Of a stretch of 6,290 bases of DNA, positions 1-5,724 are shown one piece after another. A model generated the notes under the pieces. The model was not told the origin of the DNA and ran no database searches. It saw nothing but the letters and a program-made list of their open reading frames with translations. Numbering within the stretch: position 1 is the first letter of the stretch; every line of letters begins with the position of its first letter. Source of the DNA: an uncultured Bacteroidota bacterium (GTDB taxonomy: Bacteria; Bacteroidota; Bacteroidia; Chitinophagales; Chitinophagaceae); NCBI GenBank assembly GCA_946479055.1, contig CAMLEX010000309.1, forward strand, positions 1-6,290, read 5' to 3'. The position numbers were made by a program, and so were the translations under genes.

Positions 1-1479
1 GTTGGTACTGGTTCCGCTACACCTTATTACCAGGATATAAATTTAAAATTGAATATCCCTACCAAGAAAGCAGGCGTTTTCAGCTTATTTGGTCTGGGCG
101 GAGAAAGCCATATCAAGTTTGACGCTATTGACGAGGATAATTTATACTCTACCAATGACGGCAGCCTGCGTGAAAGAAATTTTCGTTCATGGACAGGAGT
201 CGCCGGGCTTTCACATACTTATTTTTTTAATCCTACCACTTCAGGAAGAGCCATACTGGCTATTTCAGGTTTTGATTCAAAGTACCGCGAAGATTTTTTT
301 GACAGCCCCAAACCTGATAAGACCGCCTTTTATAAAAAGAACACACAGGTAAAATATTCCGCCGGTTATACTTTTAATAAAAAGTTTAATTCCAAAAATC
401 AACTAACTGCAGGCGTAGTGGCTGATCTCAATAAATTAAAACTGCGAAATGATTATATACCCGATGGCGATTCAGTGCTCATCACTTTTTTCGACACAAA
501 AAAGGATGCTGTATTACTGAAAGGCTTTGTCAATTTTGCACACCGCTTTTCTGATAAGTTATCTACTAATCTTGGTGTATATCAGCAAGTGTTTACATTA
601 AATAATACACAAAGCATTGAACCCAGGTGGAACCTTAAATACCAGTTCAGACCTGATCAGTCATTTTCTTTGGGTGCAGGCCTGCATAGCCAGACACAAC
701 CGCTGGAAGTTTATTTTTATGAAACCAAAAATGCAGGCGGCCAAACTGAGCTGACCAATAAAGAACTTGAATTTGTGAAAAGTGCACATGGTGTTCTGGG
801 CTATGATATAAACTTTTCAAGACATCTGCGGCTGAAAGCCGAAATATACGGCCAGTACATTTATAATGCGGCAGTTGAAAAAATGGCATCTTCTTTCAGT
901 ATGCTGAATGCTGGAGCCGATTTTTATTTTCCGGATAAAACAAACCTGGTAAATGATGGCAAGGGATACAACTATGGTATTGAACTGACACTGGAAAAAT
1001 TCCTGGACAAAGGATATTATTACCTGTTCACTGCTTCCGTGTTCGAATCAAAGTATAAAGGAAGTGATAAGGTATGGCGCAATACGGCCTTTAATAGCAA
1101 CTTCGCTATGAATTTCCTGGCAGGAAAAGAATTCCGGTTAAATAAAAATGCTTCGATTGGCGTGGATACTAAGATTGCAATGGCAGGCGGGCAACATTAT
1201 ACTCCATTTGATTTTGCTGCGTCGGAAGCTGCTGGCTATGTGGTATTCAGGGAGAATGAGGCCTATAGTTTGCAAAACGATACTTACCTACGCTGGGATT
1301 TCAAATTATCCTATAACCGGAACGGCAAACGGGCTACGCAGAAATGGTATATTGATCTTCAAAACATGACCTGCAAGGATAATATTTATATCAGGACACT
1401 TAACCCGAAAGACGGAACAACAGGAGTGATCAACCAGATCGGGTTTTTCCCGAATATCAATTATATTGTTACGTTTTGA
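1..1479 (+). CDS. TonB-dependent outer-membrane receptor, C-terminal barrel part (5' truncated by window)
   Basis: The reading frame is open from base 1 with no stop, so the gene begins before the window; the first in-frame TTG at 49 is not a credible start. About 492 residues are visible and all look like beta-barrel: alternating aromatic/polar strands (YYQDINLKLNIP, GYNYGIELTLEKF, YYYLFTASVFESKYKGS, RNTAFNSNFAMNFLAGKEFR) and a closing segment WYIDLQNMTCKDN ... GFFPNINYIVTF ending in a terminal Phe, as is usual for outer-membrane barrels. The 'NYGIELTLEKF...KGYYYLFTASxF' and 'RNTAFN' strings are typical of Bacteroidota TonB-dependent receptors that carry an N-terminal carboxypeptidase-regulatory-like domain and a plug; those parts would lie upstream and are not seen. 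It should import a large or scarce ligand across the outer membrane with TonB energy; the substrate cannot be told. The stop codon sits in the left arm of an inverted repeat. Confidence 0.88.
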   Translation, partial: VGTGSATPYYQDINLKLNIPTKKAGVFSLFGLGGESHIKFDAIDEDNLYSTNDGSLRERNFRSWTGVAGLSHTYFFNPTTSGRAILAISGFDSKYREDFFDSPKPDKTAFYKKNTQVKYSAGYTFNKKFNSKNQLTAGVVADLNKLKLRNDYIPDGDSVLITFFDTKKDAVLLKGFVNFAHRFSDKLSTNLGVYQQVFTLNNTQSIEPRWNLKYQFRPDQSFSLGAGLHSQTQPLEVYFYETKNAGGQTELTNKELEFVKSAHGVLGYDINFSRHLRLKAEIYGQYIYNAAVEKMASSFSMLNAGADFYFPDKTNLVNDGKGYNYGIELTLEKFLDKGYYYLFTASVFESKYKGSDKVWRNTAFNSNFAMNFLAGKEFRLNKNASIGVDTKIAMAGGQHYTPFDFAASEAAGYVVFRENEAYSLQNDTYLRWDFKLSYNRNGKRATQKWYIDLQNMTCKDNIYIRTLNPKDGTTGVINQIGFFPNINYIVTF

Positions 1480-1510
1480 TAGAGACAGGCATGCCTTGTC
1501 TCTATCAAAA
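1474..1510. repeat. 14-bp perfect inverted repeat at the receptor stop codon
   Basis: TTTTGATAGAGACA (1474-1487) is exactly mirrored by TGTCTCTATCAAAA (1497-1510) around a 9-base loop GGCATGCCT, which itself contains the palindrome GGCATGCC; the whole is a near-perfect 37-base palindrome spoiled only by one extra T. It contains the receptor stop codon in the left arm and lies 43 bases before the preferred kinase start. As RNA it would form a strong hairpin. The T-run precedes the stem and the A-run follows it, the reverse of an intrinsic terminator, so it may be a 3'-end stabiliser, a processing site or a DNA operator. The repeat itself is certain; its role is not. Confidence 0.85.
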
Positions 1511-1553
1511 TCCTCCTATTTATATACAACATTCACTATACCTTTATCCTCTT

Positions 1554-2606
1554 ATGTGGCGAACCAACTTCAGGATAGGCTTTGATGATCGGCTGGTAAC
1601 GATCATCCTCGTGCCGATTGCATCTCTTATCATTCCTTTCGTTTTCTTTGGTATGCGGCTGGATAAGCAACCCTATTTTACCTGGAATATTTACCTGAGT
1701 GTGCTGATCATTACCACTGTTATCTGGCTGGGCAACCGTTATATCCTGATCTGGGCCCGTACCCGTTATCCTGATTTTGAAGATGTAAGAAAAAGATTAC
1801 GGCTACAGTCCATTGCAATGTTTGTTTTTACAATTGCGGCCAATAATCTTTTGGGTTATTGGCTTGATGCATGCGGATTAAAAGAAAGACACCATTATGC
1901 AGGATATGACTGGATCAATATCATCACCAGTTCCAATGCCGCAGCTCTGTTCTGCTCGCTTACGGTGATAGCGATCTATGAAAGCATTTATTTCATGAAT
2001 GAGCTGAGGAAATCAGTAGAAGAAAAAGAAATGCTGAAACGGGAAAGTCTCCGGGCAGAATTAAATGCATTGAAGACACAGGTAAATCCTCATTTTCTTT
2101 TCAACAATCTGAATACACTCGTTTCAGTGATACCTGAAAATCCTAAACTGGCCGTTGATTTTGTACAACAGCTATCGAAGTTGTATCGCCATATACTGGA
2201 AGTAAAAGATGAGCAAAGTATTTTATTGAAAGATGAACTGGATGTAATGAAAGCGTATGCATTTTTATTGCAGACACGATTTGGCGAAAATCTTGATATA
2301 GTGATTGAAGTTCCGGAAGAAAAGTTAAATAAGAGAATAGTGCCGCTTTCGTTACAGATACTGATGGAGAATGCGATCAAACATAATATTGTTTCTTCTG
2401 ATAAGCCTTTGAAGATAGAAGTGTTTGCACAGAATGGACGATTACTGGTAAGCAATAATCTTCAGAAGAAGAACCAGGTAAATGAATCGACGGGAATAGG
2501 GTTGGACAATATCCGCAACCGCTATAAGCTTCTCGGAAACGGACAGGTGGAAGTAATGGAGAACGGATCGGATTTTACTGTTTCTATTCCTTTAATTGAA
2601 AATTGA
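1554..2606 (+). CDS. Sensor histidine kinase, LytS/YehU type
   Basis: With the ATG at 1554 this is a 350-residue inner-membrane kinase. Four hydrophobic segments lie at about residues 14-34, 44-62, 86-104 and 122-146, followed by a short helical linker rich in Glu/Lys and the His_kinase domain (PF06580 type) with the phospho-acceptor in NPHFLFNNLN (His180). An ATPase domain follows with N-box MENAIKHN (271-278) and G-box GIGLDNIRNRY (314-324). There is no large periplasmic sensor domain, so the signal is probably sensed in or at the membrane. The frame extends upstream to ATG 1491 and TTG 1476, adding 21 or 26 residues, but these start in the inverted repeat or in the receptor gene, and the added residues look unlike the family; homologues usually begin shortly before the 'DRLV..I.VPI.S' segment. 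A weak promoter-like TACCTTTA lies at 1539-1546. The response-regulator gene follows after one base. Confidence 0.92.
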   Translation: MWRTNFRIGFDDRLVTIILVPIASLIIPFVFFGMRLDKQPYFTWNIYLSVLIITTVIWLGNRYILIWARTRYPDFEDVRKRLRLQSIAMFVFTIAANNLLGYWLDACGLKERHHYAGYDWINIITSSNAAALFCSLTVIAIYESIYFMNELRKSVEEKEMLKRESLRAELNALKTQVNPHFLFNNLNTLVSVIPENPKLAVDFVQQLSKLYRHILEVKDEQSILLKDELDVMKAYAFLLQTRFGENLDIVIEVPEEKLNKRIVPLSLQILMENAIKHNIVSSDKPLKIEVFAQNGRLLVSNNLQKKNQVNESTGIGLDNIRNRYKLLGNGQVEVMENGSDFTVSIPLIEN

Positions 2607-2607
2607 T

Positions 2608-3366
2608 ATGAGGGTCATTATTATAGAAGATGAAATACCGGCAGCCAACCGGCTTGCCAAAATGCTGCAGTCCATCACTGATGAATTAGAAGTGGTCAAA
2701 AAAATTGACAGCGTAGAAGCTGCCGTTAAATTCATTGGATCCGCTGAAAACATCGACCTTATTTTTATGGATATACAATTGGCTGATGGATTGAGCTTTG
2801 ATATATTTCAACAAACAAAGGTAAAGGCACCCGTAATTTTCACCACGGCATTTGATCAGTATACATTAAAGGCATTCAAGGTAAACAGCATTGATTATCT
2901 TCTTAAACCAATAGATGAAAAAGAACTTGAACAGGCCGTTGAAAAATACAGGCAGTTATATTCTCAAAAAGAAAATGGGATTTCAGAAAAGATCCTGAAA
3001 ATGGTACAGGAGATGAATACGGTCCGCTATAAAGAAAGATTACTGATCAAGCGGGGTCAGCAACTGAGTTATTTAAAAACAGAATCCACTGCTTATTGCT
3101 ATGCCGATGGCAAGCTTTGTTATGCTGTTGATTTTACCAATAATAAATACATGCTGGAAAGCAATCTTTCACAATTAGAAGAACAATTACAACCCAATAA
3201 ATTTTACCGGATCAATCGCCAGTTGCTGGTAAATATAGAAGCGGTCAGCAAAGTGCATACCTGGCTTGGGGGAAGATTGAAACTGGAGCTATTACCATCT
3301 ACTACTTCAGACACGGTAGTGAGCCGTGAAAGAGTAAATGGATTTAAAGAATGGCTGGGGCAGTAA
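2608..3366 (+). CDS. LytTR-family response regulator
   Basis: A 252-residue two-domain regulator. The receiver domain (about 1-120) has the acidic pocket E7/D8, phospho-acceptor Asp55 in LIFMDIQLADG, Thr80 in FTTAF and Lys100-Pro101 in DYLLKPI. The C-terminal LytTR DNA-binding domain (about 149-250) shows the hallmark FYRINRQLLVNIEAV string and ends VSRERVNGFKEWLG. It should be phosphorylated by the kinase encoded immediately upstream and then bind DNA; LytTR proteins usually recognise pairs of direct repeats. The ATG at 2608 is chosen because the receiver starts at once (MRVIIIEDE); a TTG at 2596 would add only four residues and overlap the kinase gene. The one-base gap to the kinase stop implies one mRNA and coupled translation. 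No Shine-Dalgarno sequence is evident. Targets are unknown; the receptor gene upstream is one possibility. Confidence 0.95.
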   Translation: MRVIIIEDEIPAANRLAKMLQSITDELEVVKKIDSVEAAVKFIGSAENIDLIFMDIQLADGLSFDIFQQTKVKAPVIFTTAFDQYTLKAFKVNSIDYLLKPIDEKELEQAVEKYRQLYSQKENGISEKILKMVQEMNTVRYKERLLIKRGQQLSYLKTESTAYCYADGKLCYAVDFTNNKYMLESNLSQLEEQLQPNKFYRINRQLLVNIEAVSKVHTWLGGRLKLELLPSTTSDTVVSRERVNGFKEWLGQ

Positions 3367-3559
3367 ACGAAACTTATCGAATACATTTAAAAGGAGAATT
3401 AAATATCTAAAAAAACAATCCCATTCTCTATTAAAGGTTGCTGGTCATGACTAAGTGAGTAAAGAAGAGAACGAAGATCCGCCAATTGGCGGACGCAACA
3501 GACGATGATAGTAGTAATACAGCCCGTCCCATAAGTGAATCAAATTTAACAGGCGAAAA
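3367..3559. other. Non-coding stretch between response regulator and phoH promoter region
   Basis: No credible gene is seen on either strand; ATG codons here lead to stops within ten codons or fewer. It holds a 16-bp palindrome (separate entry) and a weak long-loop stem, GAGAAT at 3394-3399 with ATTCTC at 3423-3428. No clear intrinsic terminator for the regulator gene is visible. An unrecognised small RNA cannot be excluded. Confidence 0.6.
3478..3493. repeat. 16-bp perfect palindrome, REP-like
   Basis: TCCGCCAATTGGCGGA is fully self-complementary and stands out as GC-rich in an AT-rich intergenic stretch. It could be a protein-binding site, a hairpin protecting the 3' end of the kinase/regulator mRNA, or a copy of a dispersed palindromic repeat; similar GGCGGA-type palindromes are, from recollection only, frequent between genes in Bacteroidota. 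No T-run follows, so it is not a standard terminator. Confidence 0.7.
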
Positions 3560-3591
3560 TTTGTATTAACAGTTGTTAATAATTAACTTTA
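3560..3591 (+). promoter_or_regulatory. Candidate upstream promoter for phoH
   Basis: TTTG at 3560-3563, a 20-base gap and TAACTTTA at 3584-3591 resemble the Bacteroidota -33 (TTTG/TTG) and -7 (TAnnTTTG) elements, with one mismatch in the last base of the -7 box. Transcription would begin near 3598 and give a leader of about 125 bases ahead of phoH. The match is by eye. Confidence 0.45.
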
Positions 3592-3613
3592 GGATGTAGT
3601 TGTTACGATGACA

Positions 3614-3621
3614 TATATTTG
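3614..3621 (+). promoter_or_regulatory. Candidate proximal -7 element for phoH
   Basis: TATATTTG matches the Bacteroidota -7 consensus TAnnTTTG at every fixed position, but no TTG is found at the usual distance upstream. If used, the transcript would begin near 3628, almost exactly at the first helix strand of the structured leader. It competes with the upstream candidate, and both may be used. Confidence 0.35.
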
Positions 3622-3627
3622 AAAAGA

Positions 3628-3696
3628 GAGGGTAAAGCTTCTGAAAATGGTCAGAAGACGCAAACGAACCCGGTACCTACCCTACGCCGGTTTTTT
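3628..3696 (+). promoter_or_regulatory. Putative structured phoH leader (cis-regulatory RNA candidate)
   Basis: Several helices are possible within about 70 bases. A hairpin CTTCTGA (3638-3644) / TCAGAAG (3651-3657) has loop AAATGG. It can be enclosed by GGGT (3630-3633) with ACCC (3668-3671), leaving AAAG on one side and ACGCAAACGA on the other. Alternatively AGGGTA (3629-3634) pairs with TACCCT (3678-3683), which lies in the loop of a CCGG/CCGG stem (3670-3673 with 3687-3690), giving a pseudoknot. Six Ts follow. Alternative pairings of the same bases next to a T-run are what an attenuator or riboswitch would show. The AAA / ACGCAAA internal loop recalls one half of c-di-GMP-I (GEMM) aptamers, but the second half and the GNRA tetraloop are not evident, so no class is assigned. 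Protein-binding autoregulation is another option. Confidence 0.4.
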
Positions 3697-3730
3697 GAAA
3701 AGTTTCATTAAACTAATCCGCATTGACTGA
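3647..3730 (+). CDS. Possible small leader ORF, 27 codons, overlapping the phoH start
   Basis: ATG at 3647 opens a 27-residue frame ending TGA at 3728-3730, overlapping the phoH TTG start by eight bases in another frame. The predicted peptide begins [16 protein letters not shown] and continues with a hydrophobic, lysine-spaced tail, so it is strongly basic and amphipathic. Only a distant AGAGGG at 3627-3632 resembles a ribosome-binding site. An open frame this short occurs often by chance, and the same bases can form the leader structure. It is listed because its end coincides with the phoH start, as in translational coupling; no homologue is recognised. Confidence 0.2.
   Translation: MVRRRKRTRYLPYAGFLKSFIKLIRID
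3667..3696 (+). terminator. Possible attenuator hairpin with T6 tract upstream of phoH
   Basis: AAC-CGG (3667-3673, C3670 bulged) or CCGG (3670-3673) pairs with CCGG at 3687-3690, the first form adding two A-T pairs, and runs into TTTTTT at 3691-3696. The stem is short with a 13-base loop, so it would be a weak terminator on its own. Its loop contains TACCCT, able to pair with AGGGTA upstream, which could modulate it. It lies 26 bases before the phoH start codon. Confidence 0.3.
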
Positions 3731-4751
3731 CACAATTATTAACCTCGAAACCGTTAATCCAATTGAGTTCTTCGGAGTAAATAACGGTAAACTGGACATC
3801 CTCAAAAAAAAATTCCCACTTCTAAAAATTCTTTCCCGCGGTAAACAGATCAAATTGAGTGGCGCGCCTGAACAAGTAGAAAGCGCCAGGGAAAAGATCT
3901 CACTCATTGTATCGTACCTCGAAAGAAATGGCCACATGAGTCAGAATTATTTTGAGCAGGTGATCGGTGGCGATGACGCCGAAACAATTGACAATTTTAC
4001 AGAACGAAATCCAAATGAAGTTTTAGTGTTTGGTCCTAATGGCAAATCAGTTCGTGCCAGGACGGCCAACCAGAAAAAAATGGTACAGGAAGCGGAAAAA
4101 AATGACATCCTGTTTGCCATCGGGCCTGCCGGTACCGGTAAAACCTATACAGCAGTGGCCCTTGCTGTAAGAGCTTTAAAAAATAAACAGGTAAAAAAGA
4201 TCATTCTTACAAGACCTGCTGTAGAAGCTGGTGAAAGTCTTGGCTTTTTACCCGGCGATCTGAAGGAAAAAATTGATCCTTACCTACGTCCTTTGTATGA
4301 TGCGCTGGACGATATGATACCTGCGGATAAGCTGGGCTATTATATGACAACAAGAACTATAGAGATAGCACCGCTGGCTTATATGCGTGGCCGAACACTG
4401 GATAATGCTTTTATCATATTGGATGAGGCACAGAATGCTACGGATCTGCAAATAAAAATGTTCCTGACGCGTATCGGCGCCAATGCCAAAGCTATCATTA
4501 CCGGTGATATGACCCAAGTGGATCTTCCACGCAACCAACGGAGTGGTTTGGTAACGGCTGTACGAATTCTTCAAAACATTGAAGGCATCGCTCATATAGA
4601 ACTGGATGAAGAGGACGTAGTTCGTCACCGCCTGGTAAAGCAGATACTTCGTGCCTATACTAAAGAACATGAAAAAGAAAATCCGCAGGAGGCAGCTGCT
4701 CTCCGATCACTGGGAATAATAAAAAAGGCCCCGGATAAAGTAAAAGAATAA
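3723..4751 (+). CDS. phoH: PhoH family ATPase (YbeZ type)
   Basis: The 342-residue product has an N-terminal KH-like region (about 15-70; [22 protein letters not shown]) and a P-loop ATPase domain with Walker A GPAGTGKT (134-141), the family string [20 protein letters not shown] (164-183), Walker [10 protein letters not shown] (230-238) and a conserved [11 protein letters not shown] segment (260-270). Length and order match bacterial PhoH/YbeZ, a cytoplasmic ATPase often linked to the endonuclease YbeY and rRNA maturation or RNA metabolism; ybeY is not in the window. The start is TTG at 3723: a TAA at 3714-3716 blocks longer frames, and the next in-frame ATG (residue 72) would remove most of the KH region. 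The resulting start [13 protein letters not shown] fits the family. The gene has its own promoter candidates, an unusual leader and its own terminator, so it appears monocistronic. Confidence 0.95.
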   Translation: MTDTIINLETVNPIEFFGVNNGKLDILKKKFPLLKILSRGKQIKLSGAPEQVESAREKISLIVSYLERNGHMSQNYFEQVIGGDDAETIDNFTERNPNEVLVFGPNGKSVRARTANQKKMVQEAEKNDILFAIGPAGTGKTYTAVALAVRALKNKQVKKIILTRPAVEAGESLGFLPGDLKEKIDPYLRPLYDALDDMIPADKLGYYMTTRTIEIAPLAYMRGRTLDNAFIILDEAQNATDLQIKMFLTRIGANAKAIITGDMTQVDLPRNQRSGLVTAVRILQNIEGIAHIELDEEDVVRHRLVKQILRAYTKEHEKENPQEAAALRSLGIIKKAPDKVKE

Positions 4752-4781
4752 GTACAATAAGTTTATTTTGCTACAGCACTG

Positions 4782-4822
4782 AAAAAGTTTCATTCCCCCA
4801 AAAAGGAAATGAAACTTTTTTT
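4782..4822 (+). terminator. Intrinsic terminator of phoH
   Basis: AAAAAGTTTCATT (4782-4794) and AATGAAACTTTTT (4808-4820) form a 13-bp perfect stem with a 13-base loop, ending in a run of seven Ts. It is A/T-rich but long, and lies 30 bases after the phoH stop. Because A-runs and T-runs flank it symmetrically it might act on both strands. It separates phoH from the lipoprotein-crcB-ppa group. Confidence 0.85.
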
Positions 4823-4845
4823 GTGCCTGCCCTATGTTATGCAGG

Positions 4846-4872
4846 TTGGCAATATTTTAATAATTACATTTA
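4846..4872 (+). promoter_or_regulatory. Candidate promoter for the lipoprotein-crcB unit
   Basis: TTG at 4846-4848, a 16-base gap and TACATTTA at 4865-4872 resemble the Bacteroidota -33/-7 pair with a short spacer and one -7 mismatch. The -7 box ends only three bases before the ATG at 4876, so transcripts from it would be leaderless or the true promoter lies elsewhere. No other promoter stands out after the phoH terminator. Confidence 0.28.
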
Positions 4873-4875
4873 CGG

Positions 4876-5301
4876 ATGAAAAAGATTTTTTATTGCGGTT
4901 CACTGCTGCTTGTAAGTTTGATTGCCTGTAATAGTGATGACAGGCAATCAACCTCTACTACTTCAGACAGCGCTGTCGATGCCGCCCGTAATTTTATACA
5001 AGCCGCACTGGTTGGTGATTTTGAAAGAGCCCAAAAATTTATGGTCAATGATTCATTAAATCATGAAGATCTTAATGCCATACAAAGACTGAACGAAAGA
5101 TTGTCTAAAGAAGAAAAAGAAAAATACCAGGAAGCATCTATACGTATTCATCAGGACAGAAAATTGGATGATTCAACACGCATCATTTATTATTCCAACT
5201 CGTTCAAGAATAAAAAAGATTCGCTGAAAGTGATCAAAATAAACAATGAATGGCTGGTAGATTTTAAATTCATGTTTCATAAGACCGATAGCCTGCAATG
5301 A
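4876..5301 (+). CDS. Small lipoprotein, DUF4878-like
   Basis: A 141-residue protein with a lipoprotein signal peptide: Lys2-Lys3, a hydrophobic stretch to residue 17 and lipobox LIAC with Cys18, giving a mature chain of about 124 residues that starts CNSDD. A low-complexity Ser/Thr/Asp linker (20-33) is followed by DAARNFIQAALVGDFERAQKFM, an amphipathic helix typical of NTF2-like/DUF4878 proteins in Bacteroidota, a charged middle (LSKEEKEKYQEA) and a closing beta part (KVIKINNEWLVDFKFMF). It is expected to be anchored to a membrane facing the periplasm or outside; no enzymatic motif is seen and the function is unknown. The ATG at 4876 is fixed by the signal peptide. Its stop overlaps the crcB start as ATGA, so the two are probably translated in a coupled way. 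Confidence 0.88.
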   Translation: MKKIFYCGSLLLVSLIACNSDDRQSTSTTSDSAVDAARNFIQAALVGDFERAQKFMVNDSLNHEDLNAIQRLNERLSKEEKEKYQEASIRIHQDRKLDDSTRIIYYSNSFKNKKDSLKVIKINNEWLVDFKFMFHKTDSLQ

Positions 5302-5672
5302 TAAAAAATATCCTGCTGATTGGGTTGGGTGGTGGCTTTGGCAGCATAGCCCGTTACCTGTGCCAGAAATGGTTCATGGATCATCATCCCCATGCTTATC
5401 CGTGGGGAACATTTGCTGTAAATATTACAGGTTGCTTTTTGATAGGCCTCTTTTGGGGCATTGCGTTTAAATCATTTGCAGAAAATGAAAGTTGGAAATT
5501 ATTTTTGATGACAGGTATTTGCGGTGGCTTTACCACTTTTTCGGCTTTTACTCTTGAAGGCATCGGATTAGTAAAAGAACAAAGGCTGGGATTATTTTTC
5601 CTTTATATTGGTGGAAGCGTTTTAATAGGATTGCTTGCCACTTATGCAGGTATGAAAATTTCCCGCGGATAA
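5298..5672 (+). CDS. crcB: Fluoride ion channel CrcB/Fluc
   Basis: The 124-residue protein has four hydrophobic helices and the family signatures GGGFGSIARY (11-20, Arg19), PWGTFAVNITGCFLIG (35-50, pore Asn42) and GICGGFTTFSAFTLEG (73-88), with Phe81 and Phe84 corresponding to the 'Phe-box' and Gly77-Thr80 near the central sodium site. Fluc channels are dual-topology homodimers in the inner membrane that let toxic fluoride leave the cell; a single gene of this length fits a homodimer. The ATG at 5298 overlaps the lipoprotein stop by four bases. No fluoride riboswitch is recognised before the lipoprotein gene or inside it. The pyrophosphatase gene follows after 52 bases with no terminator between, so all three genes could share an mRNA. 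Confidence 0.95.
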   Translation: MIKNILLIGLGGGFGSIARYLCQKWFMDHHPHAYPWGTFAVNITGCFLIGLFWGIAFKSFAENESWKLFLMTGICGGFTTFSAFTLEGIGLVKEQRLGLFFLYIGGSVLIGLLATYAGMKISRG

Positions 5673-5724
5673 TCAATTAATATTGCATATTATTTCAGAA
5701 AAAAACTCATAAACTTTAGTCCGC

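Noticed and set aside
1474..1510. Reading the inverted repeat as an ordinary intrinsic terminator
   Set aside because: On either strand the stem is followed by As, not Ts, so it lacks the U-tract needed for the standard mechanism.
1476..1553. Longer kinase N-terminus from TTG 1476 or ATG 1491
   Set aside because: It would overlap the receptor gene or start inside the strong hairpin, and the extra residues (rich in Pro/Tyr) do not resemble the usual start of this kinase family.
2090..2455. 121-residue open frame on the minus strand inside the kinase gene
   Set aside because: It lies opposite a well-supported histidine kinase domain, has Ser/Cys-rich composition without any recognisable motif, and is a shadow of the coding strand.
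3367..3560. tRNA, 6S, SRP, RNase P or tmRNA gene in the gap after the LytTR gene
   Set aside because: None of the conserved core strings or folds of these RNAs could be found by eye on either strand.
4284..4670. 128-residue open frame on the minus strand inside phoH
   Set aside because: It is antisense to the conserved PhoH ATPase core; the sequence shows no domain and no upstream signals.
4823..4875. Fluoride riboswitch ahead of the lipoprotein-crcB genes
   Set aside because: The space between the phoH terminator and the ATG is about 53 bases and shows no GGxGATGG-type core or associated pseudoknot.
5673..5724. Terminator between crcB and ppa
   Set aside because: The 52-base gap is AT-rich but has no stem followed by a T-run; co-transcription stays possible.
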